NCBI RefSeq assembly: GCF_019084075.1
Contig: NZ_JAHREN010000001.1
Location: 1,957,501 to 2,021,500 of the forward strand
DNA length: 64,000 bases
Source: Siccirubricoccus sp. G192
GTDB taxonomy: Bacteria > Pseudomonadota > Alphaproteobacteria > Acetobacterales > Acetobacteraceae
Direction of reading: 5' to 3'
The position numbers were made by a program, and so were the translations under genes. The notes under the pieces are model-generated. The model ran no database searches, had not been told where the DNA came from, and saw only the letters and a list, made by a program, of their open reading frames with translations. Within the stretch, counting starts at the first letter, position 1. Each line of letters begins with the position of its first letter. This document shows positions 19,174-29,361 of this stretch, one piece after another.

Positions 19174-19638
19174 TCAGCCTCGGCTCCGATAAACGCCCCG
19201 GCCGAGCTTTGCCAGCGCCTCCCGCAATTCCTCGCCTGGAATGCCGGCGACGGCGGCCTCGACGGGGGCGGGAAGGGGGGCGTCCGGGGCGGGCCGGGGG
19301 CGGGCGGGGGCGGGGCCGGCGGCTTGCTGGACGAAGCGCAGCCGCTCCACCGCCTGGCGGCCGAGATGGGCATTGATCCGGGCGATGAGCTGCGGCGCCA
19401 GATGCGTGAGCTCCATCGCCACCGGCCCGGCGCAGGCGATGGTGAGGCTGCCGGCGCTCAGCCGGCGGGGGGTGGTAACGGCGGCGAGGGAGGGCCCGAC
19501 CACCTCCGCCCAATCGGCCATCAGCAGGGCCCCGGCGGGGCTTTTTTTGCGGAAGACCGGCCGGGTCAGGCGCGGCATCAGGATGCCGAGCGGGCGTGGC
19601 CCGAAGACGAATCGCGGATCGTCGCTATCTTTCGCCAT
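19174..19638 (-). CDS. DciA-like DUF721 protein
   Basis: Protein of 154 residues with the DUF721/DciA domain (MADWAEVVGPSLAAVTTPRRL, then HLAPQLIARINAHLG). DciA proteins load the replicative helicase DnaB in bacteria lacking DnaC; dnaB itself lies at 45585. A Pro/Ala-rich linker leads to a short C-terminal helix. I chose ATG 19638 (MAKDSDDPRF) because the domain begins soon after. Only two bases separate this start from the divergent mutY start. Confidence 0.8.
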   Translation of the reverse strand: MAKDSDDPRFVFGPRPLGILMPRLTRPVFRKKSPAGALLMADWAEVVGPSLAAVTTPRRLSAGSLTIACAGPVAMELTHLAPQLIARINAHLGRQAVERLRFVQQAAGPAPARPRPAPDAPLPAPVEAAVAGIPGEELREALAKLGRGVYRSRG

Positions 19639-19640
19639 GC

Positions 19641-20751
19641 ATGCCCCCAGATCCTGCCCCCTTGCCGCCCGCCCCCGCCCTGCTCGCCTGGTATGACCGG
19701 CACCGGCGCAGCCTGCCCTTCCGCAGCGAAACCGGCGTGGCGGACCCATACCGCGTCTGGCTCTCCGAGGTGATGTTGCAGCAGACCACGGTGGCAGCGG
19801 TAGGGCCTCGATTCGCCCGTTTCCTTGAACGCTTCCCCACCGTAGAGGCGCTGGCCGCGGCGCCCGAGGCGGCGGTGATGGAGGAATGGGCGGGGCTCGG
19901 CTACTACGCCCGTGCCCGCAACCTGCATGCCTGTGCCCGGGTGGTGGCCGCGGCCGGGGGCTTCCCGCGCGAGGCCGGGGCGTTGCGCGCCCTGCCCGGC
20001 ATCGGCGCCTATACCGCGGCGGCGGTGGCCGCCATTGCCTTCGACCAGCCCGTGGTGCCGGTGGATGCCAATGTGGAGCGAGTGGTCGCCCGGATCACCG
20101 CGGTGGAGGAGGCGCTGCCCGGCGCCCGGCCGCGCCTCGCCGCCCTGGCCCAGGGCTTCCTGGAGCAGCCGGCGGTGCGGGCACGGCCGGGGGATTTCGC
20201 GCAGGCGCTGTTCGACCTCGGCGCCACAATCTGCACGCCGAAGGCTCCGGCCTGCGCGCTCTGTCCCTGGCGCGGCGATTGCGTGGCGCAGCGGCGCGGC
20301 ATCCAGGCGGAATTGCCGCGCAAGGCGCAGAGGCGGGCGCGGCCGCTGCGGCATGGCACGCATTTCCTGCTGACGGATGCCGGGGGCGGGGTGCTGCTCC
20401 GTCGCCGCCCGCCGCGCGGCTTGCTCGGCGGCATGCTGGAACTCCCCGGCACGCCCTGGCAGGAGGCACCCTGGGGGGGAGGCCGAGGCGCTGGCGCAGG
20501 CGCCACTGCCTGGCCTGGAATGGCGCCGCCTGCCCGGCCTGGCGCGGCACGGCTTCACGCATTTCGAGCTGGAGATGGTGCTCTACGCCGCCTCCGTGCC
20601 GCTTCTGGCTCCGCCGGCGGGGATGGAGTCGCGGCCACTGGCCGAGGTGGCCGCCGCCCTGCCCACGGTGATGCGCCGCCTGCTGGCGCTTGCCGAGGCG
20701 GCGGCAGCCGTGCCACACGCGCCGCCCCGCCTGCCGGAGAGTCCTGAATGA
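19641..20751 (+). CDS. mutY: Adenine DNA glycosylase (one-base frameshift at 20473-20479)
   Basis: Removes adenine mispaired with 8-oxoguanine or guanine. The HhH-GPD core has LSEVMLQQTT, the helix-hairpin-helix LPGIGAYTAAAVAA, the catalytic Asp in VPVDANVERV and the 4Fe-4S cysteines in CTPKAPACALCPWRGDC. A C-terminal MutT-like 8-oxoG recognition domain follows. A run of seven G at 20473-20479 should be six: the frame continues as GEAEALAQAPLPGLEW... to the stop at 20751. An ATG at 19641 gives the normal N-terminus. The gene overlaps bioY by 4 bp. Confidence 0.9.
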
Positions 20752-21266
20752 GCCCCGCCCTCGCCACCCCCCGCGACACCCTGCGTTTCTGGGGCCTCGC
20801 CCTGCTCGGCTCCGCCGTGCTGGCGGCCAGCGCGCAGGTCAGCCTGCCGCTCTGGCCGGTGCCGGCGACGCTGCAAAGCCTGGCGGTGCTGCTGCTGGGG
20901 GCGCTGGGCGGGGCGCGGCTGGGGATGGCCTCGGTGGCCGCCTATCTGCTGGAGGGTGCGCTGGGCCTGCCGGTCTTCGCCGGTGGCCTGGGCGGGCCGG
21001 CGGTGCTGGCGGGGCCGACCGCCGGCTATCTGCTGGGCTTCCTGCCCGCCGCCTGGATTGCTGGCCAAGCCGCGCGCGGCGCCTGGTGGCGGCAGGCCGG
21101 GTGGCTGCTGGCGGCGCATCTGGCGCTCTTCGTCCCGGGCGTGCTGTGGCTCGGCGGCTTCGTCGGGCTGGAGCGGGCCTGGATGGCGGGCTTCCTGCTC
21201 TTCCTGCCGGCCACGCTGGTGAAGACGGCGCTGGCCCTGGCGGTGCTGCGCGCGGCGCGGCGCTGA
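20748..21266 (+). CDS. bioY: Biotin transporter substrate-binding subunit BioY
   Basis: Integral membrane S-component of a biotin ECF transporter, 172 residues, about six helices. Family motifs are AQVSLPLWPVPATLQSLAVLLLGALGG, YLLEGALGLPVFAGG and GPTAGYLLGFLPAAWI. It can work alone or with an energizing module; bioM/bioN are not in the window. The ATG overlaps the mutY stop (ATGA), implying coupled translation with an unrelated repair gene. Confidence 0.94.
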   Translation: MSPALATPRDTLRFWGLALLGSAVLAASAQVSLPLWPVPATLQSLAVLLLGALGGARLGMASVAAYLLEGALGLPVFAGGLGGPAVLAGPTAGYLLGFLPAAWIAGQAARGAWWRQAGWLLAAHLALFVPGVLWLGGFVGLERAWMAGFLLFLPATLVKTALALAVLRAARR

Positions 21267-21308
21267 GCCGGGCCGGCCTCGACTCTCCAGCGCTCCGCAG
21301 GGGAGGCC

Positions 21309-22526
21309 TCAGCCCATCCCCGCCACCGCCAGGATCGCGGCGAGGCCGGCGGACATACCGCGCAGGCTCTCGCCCCTCTCCACATCGATCCATTCCTCCA
21401 GGGAATGCGCCCGGCCGCCGCGCCCGCCGCTGCCGATCTTGATGGCGGGGATGCCGAGGCTCATCGGGATATTGGCATCCGTCGAGGAGGCCTCGTGCTT
21501 CGGCGTGAAGCCATGCGCGGCGATGGCGGCGGTGGCGAGCTGCACGATCTCGCTGCCCGCCGGCGTGCTGCCGGCCGGGCGATCGCCGATCGGCCGCAAC
21601 TCCACCGTCACCGGGCCCTCGCGGCAGGAGCGCGCGGCATTCTCCGCCGCCACCGCGGCCTCGACCCCGGCCCTGAACCGTGCCTCCAGCCGCGCCAGTT
21701 CGGCGGCGGATTCGGAGCGGAGATCCACCTCCATCCAGACCTCGTTCGGGATGGCGTTCACCGAGGTGCCGCCGCCGAGCACGCTGACGCAATGCGTGGT
21801 GCGCGGCGCGCGCGGCGCCTCGATCTCCGCCAGGGCCAGGCTGGCGCGGGCCATGGCATAGGCCGGGTTCACCAGGCCGAAGGCCGCGAAGCTGTGGCCG
21901 CCCGGGCCGCGGAACACCACGCGGAAGCGCTTGCTGCCGACGCCGCCTGTCACGATGCGGTCCATCTCCGGGCTGTCCACGGTGAAGAAGGCGCCGATGC
22001 GGTCGCGGTGCCGGCCCTCGGTGAAGAGGTGCCGCACGCCGCGCAGGTCGCCCAGCCCCTCCTCGCCGACATCGCCGACGAAGAGGATGTCGCTGCGGGT
22101 GCGGATGCCGGCCTGGTCCATGGCGCGGATGAAGGCGAGGTTCACGGCCAGGCTGCGGGTGTCGTCGCCGACGCCGGGGGCAAAGAGCTTCGTCCCCTCC
22201 CGCCGCACCCGCACATCGGTGCCGGCGGGAAAGACCGTGTCGAGATGCGCGGCCACCACGATGAGCGAGCCGTTGCCGGTGCCGCGGCGCAGGCCCATGA
22301 CGTTGCCGGCGGCGTCCTGCTCCACCTCCTCCAGCCCATGCGCGCGGAGCATCTCCAGATAGGCGGCGGCGCGCGCTTCCTCGCCGAAGGGCGGCGAGGG
22401 GATTTCCGTCAGCGTGACGATATCCTCGACGGTGCGGTCGTGCTCGCGTTCCAGGACCGCGACGGCGGCCTGGAAGCGGGGGTCGGCAAGGATGGTGGCG
22501 ATGGTCTCGGCGGCGGTGCGGGGCAT
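21309..22526 (-). CDS. M20-family metallopeptidase
   Basis: Cytoplasmic zinc aminoacylase/peptidase of 405 residues. Metal ligands are visible in VVAAHLDTVFP (His-x-Asp), APGVGDDTRSLA (Asp), GDVGEEGLGDL (Glu-Glu) and the C-terminal GRAHSLEEW (His). The dimerization lid lies between (GGTSVNAIPNEVWMEVDLRSE). It is closest in style to PepT-like or M20/M25/M40 dipeptidases; substrate unknown. ATG 22526 has GAGGGA upstream; a TTG at 22580 is a weaker alternative. Confidence 0.88.
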   Translation of the reverse strand: MPRTAAETIATILADPRFQAAVAVLEREHDRTVEDIVTLTEIPSPPFGEEARAAAYLEMLRAHGLEEVEQDAAGNVMGLRRGTGNGSLIVVAAHLDTVFPAGTDVRVRREGTKLFAPGVGDDTRSLAVNLAFIRAMDQAGIRTRSDILFVGDVGEEGLGDLRGVRHLFTEGRHRDRIGAFFTVDSPEMDRIVTGGVGSKRFRVVFRGPGGHSFAAFGLVNPAYAMARASLALAEIEAPRAPRTTHCVSVLGGGTSVNAIPNEVWMEVDLRSESAAELARLEARFRAGVEAAVAAENAARSCREGPVTVELRPIGDRPAGSTPAGSEIVQLATAAIAAHGFTPKHEASSTDANIPMSLGIPAIKIGSGGRGGRAHSLEEWIDVERGESLRGMSAGLAAILAVAGMG

Positions 22527-22621
22527 CTTTCCCTCGACGGTCGGTGGTGCGTGATCGGACAGCCACAGAGGGTCCGTCAAGAGATGCCGCCGCGCGGTCG
22601 CGCCCGGTCGTCAGCCGGGCT

Positions 22622-23773
22622 TCAGACGAACCAATGCCCCGTGGCGGCGAAATTGGCCTGCACCTGGGCAGCGAGCGCGTTCCAGTCCACCTCTCCGCCC
22701 GGTGTCGTCGGCAGCGGCGTCAGGCTGCCGAACAACCCGTGCGTCTCCTCCTGCGGCCCGGCAGTGAAGTAGACCCTGTTCGGGTCGCCGCCATTGCCGC
22801 CATTGCCGGTGATGAGGGCCCAGAGGCCGTCGATCTGCACGGGTTGCCCATCGGCGCCTTCCAGCTTGCCGGCAAAGGCATTGGTCTCGCGGTCGAAGAC
22901 ATTGATGGTGCCGTCGCCGAAATTCCCGATGAGGAGATCGCCCGCCAAGGTCCCGAAGCTGTCCGGCGCGATGGCGAGGCCCCAGGGCGAATCGAGCGGC
23001 CCGTTCGCCGCCACCCGCTCCAGCAGATGGCCGCTGAGGTCGAATTCATCCACGAAGCCATGGCCGGGACCGGCCACGTCGTCGTGCTTCTCGTCATCCT
23101 GCTGCGCGAAGGTGACGAAGAGGTGCCCGTCGAGCACCTGCACATTGAACGGGGCATAGTCCTTCGGCACGAAGGGATCGGTGAAGCTGTTCACCTGCTT
23201 GAAGCTGCTGTCGAAGACGTCCACCGTCCCGTCGTGGAAATTGGCGGCGTAGAGCTGCTCGCTCCCATCCGTGCTGGCAATGGCGAGGCCCTTGTAGACG
23301 GCGCCCGCATCCGAATTGTCGACGGCGAGGATCGCATGATTGTCGACGGCGAGGATCGCATGGGTGCCATCCACCGTCGGGTTCCAGCCGGAGATGGTCC
23401 CGTCCTCGGTGGCGAAGAGGAAGACCGCGGAACCGGACCTGCCGTCCTCCGACACGGTGAAGCCGCTGGCGGTGGTGTTGAATACCTGTCCGGTCGGCGT
23501 GGAATGGTCGGTCTGGCCGGGCGGCGAGGGGATGGTGACCACAAGCGGGCTGGCCAGCGGGAAGGAGGCACCGGCGCCATTATAGAGCGTCGAGACCCCG
23601 GTGCCGTTGTCCGACACCCAGAAGGGGCTGGTCGCGCTGTGGGAGACGCCCCAGGGATTGACCAGGTTCGGATCGGTATGGTCCGCCGGCACGAAGCCGT
23701 CAGAGACCAGGTTGGCTTGCAACACGGGGACCATCTGCACGCGTTCGTCGTTGGAGAGATCATCTGACAGCAT
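22622..23773 (-). CDS. TIGR03118-type beta-propeller protein
   Basis: Protein of 383 residues resembling the TIGR03118 family of unknown function, with repeated strands such as DPNLVNPWGVSHSATSPFWVSDNGTG, LDSPWGLAIAPDSFGTLAGDLLIGNFGDG and the C-terminal DGLWALITGNGGNGGDPNRVYFTAG. Homologues are usually exported, but no signal peptide is visible at this start. A 24-bp in-frame tandem duplication doubles the octapeptide HAILAVDN (23315-23362). It is isolated from its neighbours on either side. Confidence 0.78.
   Translation of the reverse strand: MLSDDLSNDERVQMVPVLQANLVSDGFVPADHTDPNLVNPWGVSHSATSPFWVSDNGTGVSTLYNGAGASFPLASPLVVTIPSPPGQTDHSTPTGQVFNTTASGFTVSEDGRSGSAVFLFATEDGTISGWNPTVDGTHAILAVDNHAILAVDNSDAGAVYKGLAIASTDGSEQLYAANFHDGTVDVFDSSFKQVNSFTDPFVPKDYAPFNVQVLDGHLFVTFAQQDDEKHDDVAGPGHGFVDEFDLSGHLLERVAANGPLDSPWGLAIAPDSFGTLAGDLLIGNFGDGTINVFDRETNAFAGKLEGADGQPVQIDGLWALITGNGGNGGDPNRVYFTAGPQEETHGLFGSLTPLPTTPGGEVDWNALAAQVQANFAATGHWFV
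23315..23362 (-). repeat. Perfect 24-bp tandem duplication in the beta-propeller gene
   Basis: Bases 23315-23338 and 23339-23362 are identical. The unit is in frame and adds eight residues (HAILAVDN twice in a row). Confidence 0.95.
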
Positions 23774-23971
23774 GGCAGGATTCTCCCTTGCGTTTCCGGA
23801 CGGTCCGCCACGGTGGACAGGGTTGTCCGTCGCCCATGCGCGTCAGCGTGGCGGCACGTGGAACACAGGATTAACCGCTGGACCCGGCCAGGCATTCCAG
23901 GCTGTAGGAAATTTCAGGTAAGGGCGGCTGCCCGCTGCCGCTTCGCCGTGGTCTTCTCGGCGGCGCGGATC

Positions 23972-25737
<1,766 letters not shown>

Positions 25738-25809
25738 GCGGGCGAGGGTAGCGCGGCACGGGCGATTGGCGAAGGGCGGTGCCTGGGGACAGCGGGGCCG
25801 GTTGCGGTC

Positions 25810-25913
25810 TACAGCGGATTGCGTTCAGGAACGAACGCAATCCGTTGTAGCTCTTTGCTTGCAGAGCGGATTCACGCTCCCGGACGTTCACGTCCGTCCG
25901 CGATCCGCTCTAG
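25810..25913. repeat. Two-hairpin dispersed intergenic element, copy A
   Basis: Stem 1 is 17 bp (25810-25826 with 25833-25849, 6-nt loop). Stem 2 has an outer 9-bp stem (25863-25871 with 25903-25911) enclosing a small hairpin CGGACG/CGTCCG. The shared ends with copy B are TACAGCGG and CGATCCGCTCTAG. It sits between divergent rnhB and the cupin gene. The rest of 25738-25945 shows no gene. Confidence 0.85.
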
Positions 25914-25945
25914 GCTTGCCCGCAATGCCCATGGAGGAAGCCGCC

Positions 25946-26356
25946 ATGCCCGTGATGCAGCGCCTGCTGGCCGACGAGCCCTCGCCGCCCTCCCGCTACG
26001 TCGATGCCGCGCATCTGCCCTGGGAGGCCACGAAATTCCCCGGCATCGAGATGAAGTTGCTGTTCAGCGACCCTGCGACCGGCATGTCCACCATGCTGTT
26101 CCGGCTGGCGCCCGGCGCGGTGGTGCCGCTGCACGAGCATACCGGCATCGAGCAGACCTACATGCTGGAAGGCAGCCTGGTGGATGACGAGGGCGAATGC
26201 GGTCCCGGCAGCTTCGTCTGGCGCCCGGCCGGCAACACGCATCTCGCGCGCTCGCCCCAGGGCGCGGTGTTCCTCTCGGTCTTCATGAAGCCCAACCACT
26301 TCGCGGAGGGGCACGAATTCTTCACCGGACAGGCCCCGATCAGGGAAGGAGCATGA
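25946..26356 (+). CDS. Cupin-domain protein
   Basis: Small single-domain beta-barrel protein of 136 residues. The metal-binding cupin motifs are PGAVVPLHEHTGIEQTYMLEG and PGSFVWRPAGNTHLARS, typical of the ChrR/AraC-type cupin_7 group. Its activity is unknown; such proteins range from dioxygenases to sensors. ATG 25946 has GGAGGA 7 nt upstream; ATGs at 25925 and 25931 are less well placed. The stop overlaps the start of the DUF1330 gene, so they form an operon. Confidence 0.85.
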   Translation: MPVMQRLLADEPSPPSRYVDAAHLPWEATKFPGIEMKLLFSDPATGMSTMLFRLAPGAVVPLHEHTGIEQTYMLEGSLVDDEGECGPGSFVWRPAGNTHLARSPQGAVFLSVFMKPNHFAEGHEFFTGQAPIREGA

Positions 26357-26673
26357 GCATGGCGGCGAAAGGCTATTGGATCGCGCAGGTCGATATCAGC
26401 GACCCGGAGGGCTACAAGGCCTATCAGGCGGAAATCCAGACCTCGCTGCGGAAATACGGCGGCCGATTCCGGGTTCGCGGCGGCCGGTCCGAGGTGGTCG
26501 AGGGCCAGGGCAGGTCGCGCCTCGTGGTGATCGAATTCCCGGATTACGACGCGGCGCTGCAATGCTACCGCTCGCCCGAATACGCGAAGGCCAAGGCGCT
26601 GCGCCAGGGCAAGGCCACCGCCGACATCGCCGTGGTCGAGGGCTATGACGGGCCGCAGGCTGCCGGACAATAG
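26353..26673 (+). CDS. DUF1330 family protein
   Basis: Small alpha/beta (ferredoxin-like) protein of 106 residues. Family motifs are GYWIAQVDISDPEGYKAY, the FRVRGGRSEVVEG turn and LVVIEFPDYDAALQCYRSPEY. The function of DUF1330 is unknown. The ATG overlaps the upstream stop and AAGGA precedes it. A perfect hairpin starts 4 bp after its stop codon. Confidence 0.88.
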   Translation: MSMAAKGYWIAQVDISDPEGYKAYQAEIQTSLRKYGGRFRVRGGRSEVVEGQGRSRLVVIEFPDYDAALQCYRSPEYAKAKALRQGKATADIAVVEGYDGPQAAGQ

Positions 26674-26677
26674 GCCG

Positions 26678-26712
26678 GGCTGGGCCACAGCCTTTCAAGC
26701 TGTGGCCCAGCC
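26678..26712 (+). terminator. Hairpin terminator of the cupin-DUF1330 operon
   Basis: Perfect 14-bp stem (26678-26691 with 26699-26712) and a 7-nt loop, 4 bp beyond the stop codon. There is no strong T-tract, as is common in very GC-rich genomes. Confidence 0.75.
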
Positions 26713-26723
26713 TCATGGATCGA

Positions 26724-26779
26724 CCAACTTTGCCGTCCCGACTGGAATCGCAAGGCGATTCCAGTCGGGACGGCGTTGG
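26724..26779 (-). terminator. Long hairpin directly after the radical SAM gene
   Basis: A 20-bp perfect stem (26732-26751 with 26755-26774) with an AAG loop is extended by five more pairs (26724-26728 with 26775-26779) past a 3-nt bulge. It starts one base beyond the stop codon of the minus-strand gene. Both arms contain a GANTC site (26745 and 26757). Confidence 0.8.
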
Positions 26780-26780
26780 A

Positions 26781-27959
26781 CTACAGCAGCGCGAGCTGCG
26801 CCTCCGGCTGGCGCTGCCGCGGCGGCGGCGCCTCCGGCCGCTCGCCCACCGGCACCTTCGCCCGCGGGGCCGCATCCGGCACGGCGAATTGCCCGCAATC
26901 CAGCCCCTGGGTACGGACGTCGGTGCGGTTCAGGCCGAGCCGGCTGCTCGCCACCCGGAAGCGGTCGGCCAGCATATCGGCATAGGCGCCGGTGCCGGTC
27001 TGGCGGGTGCCGAAGCCGCTGTCGTTCATCCGGCCCGCCCGCGTCTGCCGCACCAGCGCCAGCACCCGCGCCGCGCGGTCGGGCAGATGCGTGCGGAGCC
27101 AGTCCTCGAACATCTGCCGGATCTCGAGCGGCAGGCGCAGCAGCACATAGCCCGCGCGGGTGGCGCCGGCCGCGGCGCAGGCGGCCAGGATGCGCTCAAG
27201 CTCGGCGTCGTTGAGGCCGGGGATCATCGGCGCCGCCAGCACGGCGGTGGGGATGCCGGCCTGCGCCAGCGCCTGGATCGCCGCCAGCCGCCGGGCCGGC
27301 GCCGCGGCACGCGGCTCCATGCTGCGGGCAAGCCCGTTGTCGAGCGTGGTGACGGAGAGGCAGACATGCACCAGGTTGCGCCGCGCCAGGTTTTGCAGGA
27401 TGTCGAGGTCCCGCAGCACGCCGGCGGATTTGGTGACGATGGTCACCGGATGGCCGAAGCGCTCCAGCACCTCCAGCACCTGCCGGGTGAGCGACAGCGT
27501 GCGCTCCACCGGCTGGTAGGGATCGGTATTGGCACCGAGTGCCACCGGCCGCGCCACATAGCCGGGCTTGCGCAGCTCCCGCTCCAGCAGCGCCGGCAGG
27601 TCCGGCTTGAAATAGAGCCGGGTTTCGAAGTCGAGGCCGGGGGAATGGCCGAGATAGGCATGGGTCGGCCGCGCATAGCAGTAGATGCAGCCATGCTCGC
27701 AGCCGCGATAGGGATTGATGGACCGGTCGAAGCCGATATCCGGCGAGGCATTCCAGGCCATCGCCGTCCTCGCGCTGTCCTTCAGCAGCGTGGTCGGCAG
27801 CGGCGGCAGATCGGCCAGGTCGGCCAGCGACCCCCAGCCATCGTCGAATGCCTCCCGCGCCGTGGCCTCGAAGCGCACGGCAGGGTTGGAGACGGCGCCC
27901 CGGCCCTTGCGCGGGCCGGGGAAGATGGCGGAATCTGGCTGCAGCAGCCCGTCCGGCAT
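26781..27959 (-). CDS. PA0069-type radical SAM protein
   Basis: Radical SAM enzyme of 392 residues related to spore photoproduct lyase-like Rv2578c/PA0069 proteins of unknown reaction. The cluster-binding motif CX3CX2C reads GCEHGCIYCYARPTH. Upstream, SINPYRGCEHG is characteristic of this group. The N-terminal region is Pro-rich and the C-terminus (KVPVGERPEAPPPRQRQP) looks disordered. I chose ATG 27959 because AAGGA precedes it by 8 nt. It is divergent from a glycosyltransferase pair. Confidence 0.88.
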   Translation of the reverse strand: MPDGLLQPDSAIFPGPRKGRGAVSNPAVRFEATAREAFDDGWGSLADLADLPPLPTTLLKDSARTAMAWNASPDIGFDRSINPYRGCEHGCIYCYARPTHAYLGHSPGLDFETRLYFKPDLPALLERELRKPGYVARPVALGANTDPYQPVERTLSLTRQVLEVLERFGHPVTIVTKSAGVLRDLDILQNLARRNLVHVCLSVTTLDNGLARSMEPRAAAPARRLAAIQALAQAGIPTAVLAAPMIPGLNDAELERILAACAAAGATRAGYVLLRLPLEIRQMFEDWLRTHLPDRAARVLALVRQTRAGRMNDSGFGTRQTGTGAYADMLADRFRVASSRLGLNRTDVRTQGLDCGQFAVPDAAPRAKVPVGERPEAPPPRQRQPEAQLALL

Positions 27960-28048
27960 GGCCCCGTTCCTTCTCTGTTCACGGACACCGTGCCAAACCC
28001 CCGAGGCGGCTGTCAAGAACAGACAAAGAACTATTGGTTAATGCATAC

Positions 28049-28723
28049 TTGGAACAAAGCCTGACCATCATCATCCCGACCCTCAACGCCGCCGGCTGCC
28101 TGGAGGCGACCCTGGCCGCCTGCGCGGAAGCGCGGGCCTCGGTGGTGGTGGTGGATGGCGGCAGCCGGGACGGCACGCCGGACCTCGCGCAAAGCCTCGG
28201 CGCCACCGTGGTCCGCAGCCCGCCGGGCCGTGGCCTCCAGCTTGCCGCCGGGGCCGCGGCGGCGCCCGGCGAATGGCTGCTCTTCCTGCATGCCGATACC
28301 CGCCCGGCGCCCGGCTGGGCCGCCGCCGCGCGCGATTTCATGCGGGTTCCCGGCAATGCCGGCCGCGCCGCCTATTTCACATTCGCGTTGGACGATGCCA
28401 CGCCCGAGGCGCGCCGGCTGGAACGGCTGGTGGCCTGGCGCTGCCGGGTGCTGGCGCTGCCCTATGGCGACCAGGGGCTGCTGCTCTCCCGCACGCTCTA
28501 CGACCGGATCGGCGGCTTCCGGCCGCTGCCGCTGATGGAGGATGTGGACCTGGTCCGCCGCCTCGGCCGCCGCCGCCTGGTGGCATTGCCGGTGGCGGCG
28601 CTCACCTCCGCCGAGCGCTGGCGGCGGGAGGGTTGGCGCCGCCGCTCGGCCCGCAACCTGGCCTGTCTTTCCCTCTGGTTCCTCGGCGTGCCGCCAAGCC
28701 TGATCCGGCGGCTCTACGCATGA
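28049..28723 (+). CDS. TIGR04283-type family 2 glycosyltransferase
   Basis: GT-A fold transferase of 224 residues. Motifs are LTIIIPTLNAAGCLEATLAAC, the metal-binding DXD-type LFLHADTRPAPGW, and LPLMEDVDLVRRLGRRRL. The family is associated with arsenosugar biosynthesis in other bacteria. The start is uncertain: TTG 28049 (LEQSLTIII) fits the family N-terminus, but the region upstream (27990-28048) is AT-rich with no clear ribosome site. Its stop overlaps the next gene (ATGA). Confidence 0.82.
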   Translation: MEQSLTIIIPTLNAAGCLEATLAACAEARASVVVVDGGSRDGTPDLAQSLGATVVRSPPGRGLQLAAGAAAAPGEWLLFLHADTRPAPGWAAAARDFMRVPGNAGRAAYFTFALDDATPEARRLERLVAWRCRVLALPYGDQGLLLSRTLYDRIGGFRPLPLMEDVDLVRRLGRRRLVALPVAALTSAERWRREGWRRRSARNLACLSLWFLGVPPSLIRRLYA

Positions 28724-29361
28724 GGGGCGACACGCTGGTGATCTTTGCCCGTGCCCCGCGGCTCGGCCTGGTGAAGCGGCGGCTGGCGCGGGGCATCGGC
28801 GCGGTGGCGGCGCTGCGCTTCTACCGTGGGCAGCTTGCCAGCCTGGCCCGGCGCCTCGCGCGCGACCGGCGCTGGCGCACCGTGCTGGCCGTCACGCCGG
28901 ACCGGGCACGGGCGCGCTGGCCGGCCGGCCCGGTCCGGCGGCCGCAGGGCGGTGGCGATCTCGGGGCGCGGATGCAGCGGGCGCTGGCGCCGCATCGCCG
29001 CGCCGTGCTGGTGGGCAGCGACATCCCCGGCCTCGGCCCCGCCGACATCGCCGCCGCCTTCCGGGCGCTGGGCCGCGCGGAGGCGGTCTTCGGCCCGGCG
29101 GAGGATGGTGGCTATTGGCTGGTCGGCCTCGGCCCGCGCCGGCCGGAGCGGCCCTTTGCCGCGGTGCGCTGGTCCAGCGAACACGCGCTCGCCGATACCC
29201 TGGTGAATTTCCGGGGGAGGCGCGTGGCGCTGCTCCGCCGCCTGCGGGACGTGGACACGGCGGCGGATCTCGCGGCGCTGCGCTGCGCGGCGCCTGCCGC
29301 TTCGCGCCTGGCGCCAGCCATGCCAGCATCGCCAGCGCAACAGGGAGGAACGCACCCATGA
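28720..29361 (+). CDS. TIGR04282-type (DUF2064) glycosyltransferase
   Basis: Nucleotide-sugar-transferase-like protein of 213 residues. Family motifs are LVIFARAPRLGLVKRRLARGIG, LVGSDIPGLGPADIAAAF and GPAEDGGYWLVGLG. Partner of the TIGR04283 gene with a 4-bp overlap, an arrangement known from arsenosugar loci; no arsenic methyltransferase or radical SAM partner of that pathway is adjacent, so the product is uncertain. Its stop overlaps the start of the DJ-1/PfpI gene. Confidence 0.82.
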   Translation: MRGDTLVIFARAPRLGLVKRRLARGIGAVAALRFYRGQLASLARRLARDRRWRTVLAVTPDRARARWPAGPVRRPQGGGDLGARMQRALAPHRRAVLVGSDIPGLGPADIAAAFRALGRAEAVFGPAEDGGYWLVGLGPRRPERPFAAVRWSSEHALADTLVNFRGRRVALLRRLRDVDTAADLAALRCAAPAASRLAPAMPASPAQQGGTHP

